Shown in pieces: positions 1-7,983 of a DNA stretch of 64,000 nucleotides. Position numbers and translations under genes: made by a program. This DNA is from Agromyces subbeticus DSM 16689 (GTDB lineage Bacteria; Actinomycetota; Actinomycetes; Actinomycetales; Microbacteriaceae). The stretch's first letter is position 1; every line of letters begins with the position of its first letter. The notes beneath the pieces are model-generated. The model was not told the DNA's origin and ran no database searches. It worked only from the letters and a program-made list of their open reading frames with translations. The stretch is from the NCBI RefSeq assembly GCF_000421565.1, contig NZ_ATXG01000007.1, positions 1 to 64,000 of the forward strand, in the 5' to 3' direction.

Positions 1-385
1 CCACGACGTCGTCGCACCCTCGGGGAACACCGAGCCCGACTTCGCCGTCGCCGTCACCGTGATGACGCCGTTCGACTCGGACGAGTTCCAGTCGATCGTG
101 GTGGTGTCTTCGGGAACCGTCAGCTTCTCGTTGTCAGGACCGCACGTGTCGGAGAAGGACGGCGCACCGACCACCGGAACGACGCAGGGAGCGTCGTTGA
201 TCGTGAACTCCCACTTCGTCTTCGAGTCCTTCTTGAACACGTAGCCGGGCTTCGCCGTCGCGGTCACGGTGATCACGCCGTTCGACTCCGACGAGTTCCA
301 GTCGATCTTCGCCGTGTCCGCCGGAACGCTCAACTGCTCGTTGTCGGGGCCACAGGTGTCGGAGAACGTCGGAGCGCCCTCGACC
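1..385 (-). repeat. tandem ~65-residue repeats inside the secreted protein
   Basis: The coding DNA holds two near-identical units on the minus strand, each encoding FSDTCGPDNE(Q/K)L followed by about 20 residues and IDWNSSESNGVITVTATAK. One unit covers about 385-200 and the second about 193-1. The second is cut by the window edge, so further copies probably follow. The high nucleotide identity suggests recent duplication. Confidence 0.7.
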
Positions 386-1134
386 GGGATCTTGACGTCG
401 GGCTTCACGCAGTCTTCGTACTGCAGCAGGCTCTGGTCGCCCTGGGCAGGCACGTGGATGACCTTGCCGTGCTTGACGTAGTTGAAGGCCGGGTAGATGT
501 CGCCGTGGTTCTGGTGGTCGACGTGGCCCGCGTTGAAGAAGGCCTCGACCGCCGTCTCGATGCGCTCGTACGGGTGGGTCGCGCTGCCCGTCGCGTGACA
601 GAACTCGATCTTCTTCACCACCGGGAGATCAGGAGCACAATCCCCCTTCAGCCGCTCCGTGAGCTGGCCGTCGGAGCCCTTCTTGGAATCACCCCAGGTC
701 GTGTAGGCGTACACCCACGGGCCGTAGCCCTTGGTGTCACCGGCGAGGTGCTCGGTGCCGAGCGTGATCGTCGCGTTGCCCGTCGTGGTGATCGGGCCAC
801 GGTCCATGCCGGTGGCGTTGCCCGGCGTGCCGTCGAAGTCGGCGTCACCGACGCGCCACTTCGTCGTGCCCGACTTGCCATTGGGCACACTCGAGAGCTT
901 CAGCGTGTACGTCACGTCGTACTCGCCGGTGACGGTGTTGCACACGGCGCTGGCCTTGAGGTCGCCGGTGTGAGCGCTCGCGGGCGCGGCGACGCCGACG
1001 AGGGCGAGACCCGCGCCGAGCGTGAGTGAGGTGAGGATCGCCGCGATGCGGCGGAGCGGGCGGCGAGACGACCATCGAACGCGAGTGCGTGCGATGCCGT
1101 CGGCGTGCGCCAGAGCGGCGCCGGGCTTGCTCAT
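1..1134 (-). CDS. secreted repeat protein, N-terminal part (runs off the window)
   Basis: An open frame of 378 codons continues past the left edge, so the C terminus is unknown. The start is ATG at 1134 because GGAG lies 9 nt before it; an in-frame ATG at 1149 has no ribosome site. Residues about 28-54 form a signal peptide ending at ...APASA. A cysteine-containing domain follows with the motif FCHATGSATHPYERI and a GHVDHQNHGD segment, which I recognise from actinobacterial surface proteins. From about residue 250 come repeats of about 65 residues, each starting AP(T/S)FSDTCGPDN and containing IDWNSSESNGVITVTATAK. One and a half copies are in view. A wall-anchored or secreted protein is likely; an LPXTG anchor would be off the window. 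No enzymatic role can be seen. It is preceded by an operator-like array at 1332-1403. Confidence 0.8.
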   Translation of the reverse strand, partial: MSKPGAALAHADGIARTRVRWSSRRPLRRIAAILTSLTLGAGLALVGVAAPASAHTGDLKASAVCNTVTGEYDVTYTLKLSSVPNGKSGTTKWRVGDADFDGTPGNATGMDRGPITTTGNATITLGTEHLAGDTKGYGPWVYAYTTWGDSKKGSDGQLTERLKGDCAPDLPVVKKIEFCHATGSATHPYERIETAVEAFFNAGHVDHQNHGDIYPAFNYVKHGKVIHVPAQGDQSLLQYEDCVKPDVKIPVEGAPTFSDTCGPDNEQLSVPADTAKIDWNSSESNGVITVTATAKPGYVFKKDSKTKWEFTINDAPCVVPVVGAPSFSDTCGPDNEKLTVPEDTTTIDWNSSESNGVITVTATAKSGSVFPEGATTSW

Positions 1135-1309
1135 TCGGGGTTTCTCCATCGGTTGGCCCGGCACAGGGTCAGCGAAACCGATGGGTTGACAGAGGGCGCG
1201 TTCGGTGCGCGCAGCAGTGTCGACGAGCACGGGCGCGCTCGTCGACGGACGTCGGGTAATTCGGGTGGTGCGATCGGGTTCGCGTAGCCGGGGGGCTGGC
1301 AGTTCCACC

Positions 1310-1315
1310 AGTATG
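1310..1315 (-). promoter_or_regulatory. possible -10 of the secreted repeat protein gene
   Basis: CATACT on the minus strand is the best -10-like hexamer between the start codon and the inverted-repeat array. No good -35 is present, which would fit a promoter that needs an activator bound at the adjacent array. It implies a leader of about 170 nt. Confidence 0.3.
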
Positions 1316-1331
1316 TCGGAAACTGGGAGGG

Positions 1332-1403
1332 TGCACCCCGTTTTTTTCGGTCGGGGTGCATTTGTCCCCCGAAATGGGGACCGGAGTCCCCCGAAACGGG
1401 AAC
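1332..1403. promoter_or_regulatory. array of three inverted repeats upstream of the secreted protein gene
   Basis: Three palindromic elements lie in a row. TGCACCCCG (1332-1340) and CGGGGTGCA (1352-1360) are perfect 9-bp arms. GTCCCC (1364-1369) and GGGGAC (1376-1381) are perfect 6-bp arms around CGAAAT. GTCCCC (1386-1391) and GGGAAC (1398-1403) are imperfect arms around CGAAAC. The last two are 22 bp apart, two helical turns, so they face the same side of the DNA. This looks like a multi-site operator for a dimeric regulator, possibly LuxR-type. The first element could also act as a hairpin. Confidence 0.5.
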
Positions 1404-1422
1404 CGAACGCGCTCGCGCTCGC

Positions 1423-2025
1423 TCAGCAGCTGTCGAAGAACCGACGACGCGGGTGATCGGGGTCGCGGTTGTCGACGACGATGGATGCCACGAGGCGCGG
1501 GTCGCTCTCGGCATAGGCGATCTCGTCGGCCGGGTCGACGGGGTCGCCATCGAGCGTGATGCGAACGTCCCACAGATCCGAGAGCCGTTGCCGCAGCAGG
1601 AAGCGTCCGTCGATCACGAGGATCGCGTCATCGGGTCCGGTGAGCCACTTCGGCTCGACCCAGGCGTCGCGGGTCGGGTCGAAGACGCGCGTCACGAACG
1701 CCGTCGAGCCGCCGAGTCGGAATGGCTCGACGAGCACTCGCCGCAGGGCGGATTCGTCGAATCCGTATCGGTAGTACCGGGCCGGCGTGTCGTCCCCGTA
1801 CACGGCCTGCGCCTCGCGAGAGCGGTGGAACCCCTCCATGCTCGCCCGGAACACGGCATGGTCGCGCTCTTCGAGCACGGCGGCGAGGTCGTCGCCGAAC
1901 GCCGTCTTTCCGCTCTGCAGCGGCCCGTCGATCGCGACGATCATTCGCCCGCGCCCATGGTGCTGCAGGATCTCGTCGGCGATCGAGCGAAGAACGGTGA
2001 CTCGGGGCGTCGTGACAAGCCGCAT
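1423..2025 (-). CDS. P-loop kinase of the uridine kinase-like family
   Basis: A 200-residue protein with Walker A GPLQSGKT at residues 34-41 after a hydrophobic strand (MIVAIDG), and a later ILVIDGRFLL strand that plays the Walker B/lid role in uridine kinase-like NTPases. The arrangement matches nucleoside or phosphoribulokinase-type kinases seen as stand-alone proteins in actinobacteria. The substrate cannot be told. The start at 2025 has no Shine-Dalgarno sequence but lies 6 nt after TAGGCT, so translation is probably leaderless. It is divergent from mutY, and the two -10 elements lie 23 bp apart. Confidence 0.75.
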   Translation of the reverse strand: MRLVTTPRVTVLRSIADEILQHHGRGRMIVAIDGPLQSGKTAFGDDLAAVLEERDHAVFRASMEGFHRSREAQAVYGDDTPARYYRYGFDESALRRVLVEPFRLGGSTAFVTRVFDPTRDAWVEPKWLTGPDDAILVIDGRFLLRQRLSDLWDVRITLDGDPVDPADEIAYAESDPRLVASIVVDNRDPDHPRRRFFDSC

Positions 2026-2031
2026 GCCACG

Positions 2032-2037
2032 AGCCTA
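2032..2037 (-). promoter_or_regulatory. -10 of a leaderless promoter (P-loop kinase)
   Basis: TAGGCT on the minus strand ends 6 nt before the ATG at 2025, so transcription would begin at or next to the start codon. Confidence 0.55.
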
Positions 2038-2060
2038 GCTCCGCGGCATCCGCCTCGCCG

Positions 2061-2066
2061 TAGGCT
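2061..2066 (+). promoter_or_regulatory. -10 of a leaderless promoter (mutY)
   Basis: TAGGCT lies 6 nt before the mutY ATG and no ribosome binding site is present between them. Confidence 0.55.
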
Positions 2067-2072
2067 GGGCTG

Positions 2073-2963
2073 ATGCCTCGGTCCTCTCCCGCCTCCACGC
2101 TCTCGAGCCGGGTGATCGACTGGTTCGCGGATGCCGCGCGGCCGCTGCCGTGGCGTGCGGCCGAGGTGTCGCCGTGGGCAGTGCTCGTCAGCGAGTTCAT
2201 GCTGCAGCAGACGCAGGTCTCGCGTGTGGTGCCCCGCTGGGAGGCCTGGATCGAGCGCTGGCCGACCCCGGCGGCGCTCGCTGCCGAGCCTCCCTCCGAG
2301 GCCGTGCGGGCCTGGGATCGGCTCGGCTACCCTCGACGCGCGCTGTGGCTGCACCGCGCCGCCGTCGAGATCGTCGAGCGACACGGCGGCGAGGTGCCGG
2401 CCGACGTCGAGGGCCTGCTCGCGCTGCAGGGCGTCGGGCCGTACACCGCTCGCGCGATCGCCGCCTTCGCGTTCGGCATCCGGGTGCCGGTCGTCGACAC
2501 GAACACGCGCCGGGTGATCGCCCGCGCGGTGGCCGGTCAGGCCGAGCCCTGGCCGCCATCGACCACACGCGACCTCGCGGCCATGAACGAGCTGCTCCCC
2601 CGTGACGATATCGAGGCGCGTGCGTTCAACGCCGGTGCGATGGAGCTGGGCGCGACGGTGTGCACGGCTCGAGCACCACGCTGCGAGGTGTGCCCGATCG
2701 CCGCCTCATGTGCCTGGCGAGCAGCCGGCTTCCCGGCGTACGACGGTCCGAAGAAGTCGGCACAGGCACGATTCGACGGCTCCGACCGGCAGGTGCGCGG
2801 CATGGTGATGCGGGAGCTCAGGGCTGCGCACCGACCGGTGCCGCGAACGGCACTCGGGATGCTGCAGGCGCCGGCGACCCAATTGGACCGTGCACTGGCG
2901 AGCCTCGTCGTCGACGGACTCGCCGTGCACGACACCGATGGCTATCGGCTGCCAGAGGCCTGA
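2073..2963 (+). CDS. mutY: A/G-specific adenine glycosylase
   Basis: MutY removes adenine mispaired with 8-oxoguanine or guanine in base excision repair. The 296 residues show the helix-hairpin-helix GPD fold: SEFMLQQTQ with the catalytic Glu41, LQGVGPYTARAI as the hairpin (about 118-129) and VPVVDTNTRRVI with the catalytic Asp142. A [4Fe-4S] loop follows with Cys197, Cys204, Cys207 and Cys213 in the C-X6-C-X2-C-X5-C spacing. After residue 240 there is only a short winged-helix-like tail. The NUDIX-like 8-oxoG-sensing domain of the E. coli enzyme is absent, which is common in actinobacterial MutY. The stop TGA abuts the stop of the convergent rbfA without a single base between. Confidence 0.95.
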   Translation: MPRSSPASTLSSRVIDWFADAARPLPWRAAEVSPWAVLVSEFMLQQTQVSRVVPRWEAWIERWPTPAALAAEPPSEAVRAWDRLGYPRRALWLHRAAVEIVERHGGEVPADVEGLLALQGVGPYTARAIAAFAFGIRVPVVDTNTRRVIARAVAGQAEPWPPSTTRDLAAMNELLPRDDIEARAFNAGAMELGATVCTARAPRCEVCPIAASCAWRAAGFPAYDGPKKSAQARFDGSDRQVRGMVMRELRAAHRPVPRTALGMLQAPATQLDRALASLVVDGLAVHDTDGYRLPEA

Positions 2964-3449
2964 TCAGCGCGCGGCATCCGCTTCGTCGTCGATGCCCGAC
3001 TCGTCGTCGAGCTCGTCGTTCTCGTCGAACTCCCGGGGCTTCACGTACGGGTCGGCCTCGCCGGCGTACTCGGCAGTTGCAGCCATCTCGGCGGTCTCTG
3101 CGTCGCGCGTCTGCGCCTCGCGGAGCAGCGCCCCGATGTGCTGCGCGTTCTCGGGGATCGCGTCGGCGATGAACTCGAGCGACGGCGTGAGGCGCGCCGT
3201 GATGTTGCGACCGACTTCGCTGCGCAGCATGCCGGTCGCCGCCTTCAGCGCCTTGGCGGAGTCTTCGCGCTCTTCGTCGGTGCCGTACACCGTGTAGAAG
3301 ATGCTCGCGTGCTGAAGGTCACCCGTGACGCGCACGTCGGTGATCGTCACGAACCCGAGCCGCGGGTCGCGCAGGCCCTTGTCGAGGCGCTTGGCCACGA
3401 TCTCCTTGATGCGATCGGCCATCTTCCTGGCCCGTGCCGGATCAGCCAT
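2964..3449 (-). CDS. rbfA: 30S ribosome-binding factor A
   Basis: RbfA helps late maturation of the 30S subunit and the 5' end of 16S rRNA. The 161-residue protein has the KH-like fold signature: ADRIKEIVAKRL near the N terminus, DPRLGFVTITDVRVT at about 28-42, and a C-terminal helix of the LEFIADAIPENAQHI type. A poorly conserved acidic tail of about 35 residues (rich in Glu and Asp) follows. It is the last gene of the nusA-ylxR-infB-rbfA group, separated from infB by 124 bp holding a strong stem-loop. The truB and ribF genes that commonly follow rbfA are not here; mutY converges instead. Confidence 0.95.
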   Translation of the reverse strand: MADPARARKMADRIKEIVAKRLDKGLRDPRLGFVTITDVRVTGDLQHASIFYTVYGTDEEREDSAKALKAATGMLRSEVGRNITARLTPSLEFIADAIPENAQHIGALLREAQTRDAETAEMAATAEYAGEADPYVKPREFDENDELDDESGIDDEADAAR

Positions 3450-3500
3450 GTTCCTCAGCCCCTCTTCTCCCCGGGGCGTTGCCCTTGGGGTCGTGATTCG

Positions 3501-3558
3501 TCACTCCGGTGAATCGGGTTCGGGGCCCCTGGTTCTTCACCGGAGTGAAGAACCAGGG
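3501..3558 (-). promoter_or_regulatory. mutually exclusive stem-loops between infB and rbfA
   Basis: The 13-nt arms at 3527-3539 and 3546-3558 are perfectly complementary around a 6-nt loop (CCGGAG), a terminator-like hairpin without a U tract. In addition, 3501-3513 (TCACTCCGGTGAA) is perfectly complementary to 3536-3548, which includes part of both arms and the loop. Only one of the two structures can form in the infB-rbfA transcript. This could be a terminator/antiterminator pair or an RNA processing site setting the ratio of rbfA to infB. The pairing is seen; the function is inferred. Confidence 0.6.
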
Positions 3559-3573
3559 ACCCGGGCATACGAG

Positions 3574-6384
3574 TTACGCCCGGGGCTTCTCCCGCATCTC
3601 GATGGTCTCGATCTCGTCGCCGACCTGGATGTCGTTGAACTTGCCGAGGCCGATGCCCGCCTCGAAGTCCGTGCGGACCTCGGTGACGTCGTCTTTGAAG
3701 CGGCGCAGCGACTCGATGGCCAGGCTGTCGCCGACCACGACACCGTCGCGGATGACGCGAGCCTTGGCGTTTCGCGTGATCGTTCCCGATCGCACGATGA
3801 CACCGGCGATGTTGCCGAACTTCGAGGAGCGGAACACCTCGCGGATCTCGGCGACACCCGACTGCACCTCTTCGAACTCGGGCTTCAGCATGCCCTTCAG
3901 CGAGTCCTCGATCTCGTCGATCGCGTTGTAGATGACCGAGTAGAAGCGCACGTCGACACCCTCACGAGCTGCACGCTCGCGCGCCTTCGTGTCGGGGCGC
4001 ACGTTGAAGCCGACGATGATCGCGTTGTCGATCGTCGCGAGGTTGACGTCGCTCTCGGTGATCGCACCCACACCGCGGTGGAGGATGCGAAGCTGCACCG
4101 AGTCGTCGACCTCGATCTTGAGGAGCGACTCCTCGAGCGCCTCGACGGCACCCGAGACGTCACCCTTGATGATGAGGTTGAGCGACTCGACCTTGCCCTC
4201 TTCGAGTGCACGGGTGAAGTCTTCGAGCGAGATGCGCTTGCGAGCCTTCGCCAGCTGGGCATTGCGCTCGGCGGCTTCACGCTTCTCGGCGATCTGACGC
4301 GCGGTTCGGTCTTCCTCGGTGACGAGGAAGGTGTCACCGGCGCGCGGCACGCTCGAGAGTCCCTGCACCTGCACGGGGCGCGACGGCGTGGCTTCGAGCA
4401 CGGCGTCGCCGTTCTCGTCGGCCATGGCACGAACGCGGCCGTAGGCGGTGCCTGCGACGATCGCATCGCCGACGCGCAGCGTTCCCGACTGGATGAGCAC
4501 GGTCGCAACAGCGCCGCGTCCCTTGTCGAGCTTCGCCTCGATGGCGACACCGCGTGCGTCCTTGTTGGGGTTCGCACGCATGTCGAGACCGGCGTCTGCG
4601 GTGAGCAGCACGGCATCGAGGAGTTCCTTGATGCCGATGTTCTCGCGAGCCGAGACATCGACGAACATGACGTCTCCGCCGTACTCCTCGGCCACGAGGC
4701 CGAATTCGGTGAGCTGCTGGCGCACCTTGGCGGGGTTGGCGTCGGGCTTGTCGATCTTGTTCACCGCGACCACGATCGGCACGTTCGCCGACTGCGCGTG
4801 GTTGAGCGCCTCGATCGTCTGCGGCATGATGCCGTCATCGGCCGCGACCACGAGGATCGCGATGTCGGTCACCTGCGCACCACGGGCACGCATGGCGGTG
4901 AACGCCTCGTGACCCGGCGTGTCGATGAAGGTGATCGGGCGATCGATGCCCTCGTGCTCGGCGTGCACCTGGTAAGCACCGATGTGCTGGGTGATGCCGC
5001 CGGCCTCGCCTGCGACGACGTTCGCATTGCGGATCGCGTCGAGGAGTCGGGTCTTACCGTGGTCGACGTGACCCATGACGGTCACGACCGGAGGACGCTG
5101 CTGGAGGTCTTCGTCGGTCTCGTCTTCGAGCTCTTGATCGAGATCGATGGCGAAGCCCTCGAGGAGCTCGCGGTCTTCGTCTTCGGGCGAGACGACCTGG
5201 ATCTTGTAGCCGAGCTCTTCGCCGAGCACCTGGAAGGTGGCCTCGTCGAGCGACTCGGTCGCCGTGGCCATCTCACCGAGGTGGAACAGCACGGTCACGA
5301 GCGAACCGGGGTTCGCGTCGATCTTGTCGGCGAAGTCGGAGATCGAGGAGCCGCGACGCAGTCGGACGACGGTGTTGCCGTCGCCGCGGGGCACGCTCAC
5401 GCCGCCGAGCGACGGAGCCTCCCGCATCTCGAATTCCTGACGCTTCGTGCGCTTCGACTTGCGAGCCTTGCTCTTGCCGCCACCGCGACCGAAGGCACCT
5501 GCCGTGCCGCCGCCGGGTCCACGACCACGACCGCCACCGCCGGCCGGGCGCGGGCCACCGAAACCGGTGCCGGGTGCGCCGCCACCAGGTCGCTGGAAGC
5601 CGCCGCCGCCACCGGGACGAGCGCCTGCGCCTGCGCCGGCACCGCCGGGACGCTGGAAGCCGCCGCCGGGGCGACCGCCTGCACCAGCAGGGCGCGGAGC
5701 GCCGGGACGCGGCGAGCCGGGTCGCGGTGCCTGCGGACGCGGGATGTTGCCGGGGCTCGGGCGCTGGCCCATGCCCTGAGCGCTCGTGAAGGGGTTGTTG
5801 CCCGGGCGCGGCTGAGCCGGGCGCGAGCCCATGCCCTGCGAGCTCGAGAACGGGTTGTTGCCGGGGCGCGGCGTGCCGCCTGCACCGCCGGGACGCGGAG
5901 CTCCGGGACGCGGAGCCGTGCCGGCGGGCTTGGGAGCGCCGGGCTTGGCCGCGGTGTCGTCGGCCTCGGTCGAGGCGGCTGCCGGGGCATCCGTCGACTT
6001 CTCGGCTGCGGCCTGCGCAGCACGCTCTTCGGCCTGGGCCTGACGCTCGGCGACCGTGAGCGGCACCTCGACGACGGGGGCCTCGACGGCTTCGGGGGCT
6101 TCGACGGGCTCGGGCGCTGCAGGAGCCGCCGGGCGCTTCGGGGCCGGCTTGGGGCCGGGCTTCGCGCCGGCCGCTGCTGCGACCGGCTTCGACGCGGCGG
6201 GTGCTGCGGCCGCGGCCGCACCTGCGGCCTCGAGCGCGGCCTTCAGCCGGCGTGCGACGGGGGGTTCGATGGACGACGAGGGTCCCTTGACGTACTCGCC
6301 CATCTCCTTGAGCTTCTCAAGGGCGATCTTGCTGTCGACACCGAGTTCGCTTGCGATCTCGTGTACGCGTGGTTTGGCAGCCAC
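3574..6384 (-). CDS. infB: translation initiation factor IF-2
   Basis: IF-2 is the GTPase that brings fMet-tRNA to the 30S subunit and promotes subunit joining. The 936-residue protein has an IF2_N domain at residues 1-50 ([16 protein letters not shown]), then a long Ala/Pro/Gly-rich linker from about 55 to 310. A second IF2_N-like segment at about 335-400 is followed by the GTPase domain with G1 GHVDHGKT (438-445), G3 DTPGHE (488-493) and G4 NKID (542-545). Domains II-IV fill the rest. The linker contains a tandem repeat of RPGNNPF(S/T)S(S/A)QGMG and several GGFQRPGG units. The gene lies 83 bp after ylxR in the nusA group. Confidence 0.98.
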   Translation of the reverse strand: MAAKPRVHEIASELGVDSKIALEKLKEMGEYVKGPSSSIEPPVARRLKAALEAAGAAAAAAPAASKPVAAAAGAKPGPKPAPKRPAAPAAPEPVEAPEAVEAPVVEVPLTVAERQAQAEERAAQAAAEKSTDAPAAASTEADDTAAKPGAPKPAGTAPRPGAPRPGGAGGTPRPGNNPFSSSQGMGSRPAQPRPGNNPFTSAQGMGQRPSPGNIPRPQAPRPGSPRPGAPRPAGAGGRPGGGFQRPGGAGAGAGARPGGGGGFQRPGGGAPGTGFGGPRPAGGGGRGRGPGGGTAGAFGRGGGKSKARKSKRTKRQEFEMREAPSLGGVSVPRGDGNTVVRLRRGSSISDFADKIDANPGSLVTVLFHLGEMATATESLDEATFQVLGEELGYKIQVVSPEDEDRELLEGFAIDLDQELEDETDEDLQQRPPVVTVMGHVDHGKTRLLDAIRNANVVAGEAGGITQHIGAYQVHAEHEGIDRPITFIDTPGHEAFTAMRARGAQVTDIAILVVAADDGIMPQTIEALNHAQSANVPIVVAVNKIDKPDANPAKVRQQLTEFGLVAEEYGGDVMFVDVSARENIGIKELLDAVLLTADAGLDMRANPNKDARGVAIEAKLDKGRGAVATVLIQSGTLRVGDAIVAGTAYGRVRAMADENGDAVLEATPSRPVQVQGLSSVPRAGDTFLVTEEDRTARQIAEKREAAERNAQLAKARKRISLEDFTRALEEGKVESLNLIIKGDVSGAVEALEESLLKIEVDDSVQLRILHRGVGAITESDVNLATIDNAIIVGFNVRPDTKARERAAREGVDVRFYSVIYNAIDEIEDSLKGMLKPEFEEVQSGVAEIREVFRSSKFGNIAGVIVRSGTITRNAKARVIRDGVVVGDSLAIESLRRFKDDVTEVRTDFEAGIGLGKFNDIQVGDEIETIEMREKPRA

Positions 6385-6392
6385 TTCTCTCC

Positions 6393-6417
6393 TGTTCCGG
6401 GTCCGACCCCGGACAGG
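6393..6417 (-). terminator. imperfect stem-loop between ylxR and infB
   Basis: CTGTTCCGGG and CCCCGGACAG flank a short loop and pair with one bulged base. It lies in the 83-bp gap before infB. It may be a weak attenuator or processing site; no U tract follows. Confidence 0.3.
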
Positions 6418-6467
6418 GGCAGACCATCAATGACGGACGGGTCTCATTTCGAGCCGCTCATGAGTCA

Positions 6468-6728
6468 TTACTCATTAGTGATCACGCCGTTCAGCCTGTT
6501 CTCTACGTTGCTGGTGTCCACCTCGCCGCGAATGCGGAGCGCACGCCCGAAGGCGCGTCGCCGCACGGCGAGCCGGTAGCACTCGAGTGACGGATGCAGC
6601 CACGCACCCCTGCCCGGAAGCACGGCCGCACCATCTGCGATGACGTGGGAGTTCTGGGTGACGACCCTCAGAAGAGAGGACCGCGGGGCATGCGAACGGC
6701 ATCCGATGCACGTTCTGACGGGTTCCAT
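6468..6728 (-). CDS. ylxR: YlxR-family RNA-binding protein (RnpM-like)
   Basis: The 86-residue protein has the family signature RTCIGCR at residues 5-11, followed by a small basic domain with GRGAWLHPSLECYRLAVRR. YlxR/DUF448 proteins bind RNA, and the Bacillus homologue has been described as a modulator of RNase P (RnpM). The gene sits between nusA (75 bp upstream) and infB (83 bp downstream), its conserved position in Gram-positive bacteria, so a role in RNA metabolism coupled to transcription is likely. Confidence 0.9.
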   Translation of the reverse strand: MEPVRTCIGCRSHAPRSSLLRVVTQNSHVIADGAAVLPGRGAWLHPSLECYRLAVRRRAFGRALRIRGEVDTSNVENRLNGVITNE

Positions 6729-6803
6729 CTTACACTCTGCGCTGTTCGTCCGCCGACGGCGGCCGATCGGTGGATGCCGAAGGCGGCCGCCCCGGCTGTT
6801 GGA

Positions 6804-7802
6804 CTAGTCCGACTCGAGCACCGAATCGGGCTGGATGTCGATCTTCGCGCCCGTGAGCTTCGCGGCGAGGCGGGCGTTCTGGCCCTCCTTGCCGATCGCG
6901 AGCGAGAGCTGGTAGTCGGGCACGAGGGCACGAACCGCTCGCGTCGACTCGTCGATCACGAAGGCGCTCGTGACCTTGGCGGGGCTCAACGCGCTCGCGA
7001 CGAAGGTCGCGAGGTCGTCGTTCCAGTCGACGATGTCGATCTTCTCGGCGCCGAGCTCTGCGGTGACGGCGCGCACGCGCTGACCGAGCTCGCCGATGGC
7101 CGCACCCTTGGCGTTCACGCCGGGCTGGGTGGCACGCACCGCGATCTTCGTGCGGTGCCCCGCCTCACGGGCGAGTGACACGATCTCGACGACGCCCGAT
7201 GCGATCTCGGGCACCTCGAGTGCGAAGAGCTTGCGCACGAGCGCCGGGTGCGTTCGCGACACCGTGATCGACGGGCCCTTGAGCCCCTTGGCCACGCTCG
7301 TCACGTAGACCCTGATGCGCTGGCCGTGCAGGTACTCCTCGCCGGGCACCTGCTCTTCGGGCGGCAGGATCGCCTCGACGGTACCGAGGTCGATGTGCAC
7401 CATGCGGGGGTTCGGCCCCTGCTGGATGATGCCCGCGACGATGTCGCCTTCGCGACCGCGGAACTCGCCGAGCACGGCGTCGTCGGCGATGTCGCGCAGG
7501 CGCTGGTTGATGACCTGCTTCGCGGCGAATGCGGCGATGCGACCGAAGTCGCTCGGGCTGTCTTCAGCCTCGCCGATGACGTTGCCCTCTTCGTCGAGCT
7601 CGGGCACGTACACCGACACGTGGCCGGTCTTGCGATCGAGGTGTGCACGCACGCCCTCGGGGTTCGCGTGGCCGTGCTGATCGGGATGGGTGTGCTTCAG
7701 ATAGGCCATCAGAATGGCCTGCTCGATGATGCCCACCAGTTCGTCGAATGGGATCTCTTTCTCGCGCTCCATCATCCGCAGCACGCTGAGGTCGATATCC
7801 AT
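6804..7802 (-). CDS. nusA: transcription termination/antitermination factor NusA
   Basis: NusA binds RNA polymerase and nascent RNA to control pausing, termination and antitermination. The 332 residues comprise the N-terminal polymerase-binding domain (MDIDLSVLRMMEREK onwards), an S1 domain at about 110-180 (GDIVAGIIQQGPN) and two KH domains (about 200-325, with GQRVRAVTAELGAEKIDIVDW and SLAIGKEGQNARLAAKLTG). This short form, without C-terminal acidic repeats, is normal for actinobacteria. The start ATG has GAGGAGG about 8 nt upstream. It appears to be the first gene of its operon: rimP, usually just upstream, is not present, and phoX takes that place behind a strong terminator. Confidence 0.97.
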   Translation of the reverse strand: MDIDLSVLRMMEREKEIPFDELVGIIEQAILMAYLKHTHPDQHGHANPEGVRAHLDRKTGHVSVYVPELDEEGNVIGEAEDSPSDFGRIAAFAAKQVINQRLRDIADDAVLGEFRGREGDIVAGIIQQGPNPRMVHIDLGTVEAILPPEEQVPGEEYLHGQRIRVYVTSVAKGLKGPSITVSRTHPALVRKLFALEVPEIASGVVEIVSLAREAGHRTKIAVRATQPGVNAKGAAIGELGQRVRAVTAELGAEKIDIVDWNDDLATFVASALSPAKVTSAFVIDESTRAVRALVPDYQLSLAIGKEGQNARLAAKLTGAKIDIQPDSVLESD

Positions 7803-7937
7803 AACCCGGCCTCCTCTATTCAGCTCTCACGCCGCTTCCCTTCGGAGCGGACAGGACTCTACGGTACCGGAAGTCGCGGCCCCCAGCATCCGTCGCCGCA
7901 CCGCCCTGACGGCTCGAGCACGATCGCACGCAGAGAA

Positions 7938-7971
7938 GCGGGTGACGGACGCCGCGGCATCTGTCACCCGC
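7938..7971. terminator. stem-loop terminator downstream of phoX
   Basis: GCGGGTGAC (7938-7946) and GTCACCCGC (7963-7971) are perfect 9-bp arms, and most of the bases between them can continue the stem. It lies 13 bp after the phoX stop and before the nusA leader, insulating the two. Confidence 0.65.
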
Positions 7972-7983
7972 TCCGTCGTGGTG

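Noticed and set aside
3325..6579. A 1,084-codon open frame on the plus strand opposite infB
   Set aside because: It is the antisense shadow of infB. It encodes low-complexity Arg/Leu/Glu-rich sequence with no recognisable domain, whereas the minus strand has all IF-2 motifs in order.
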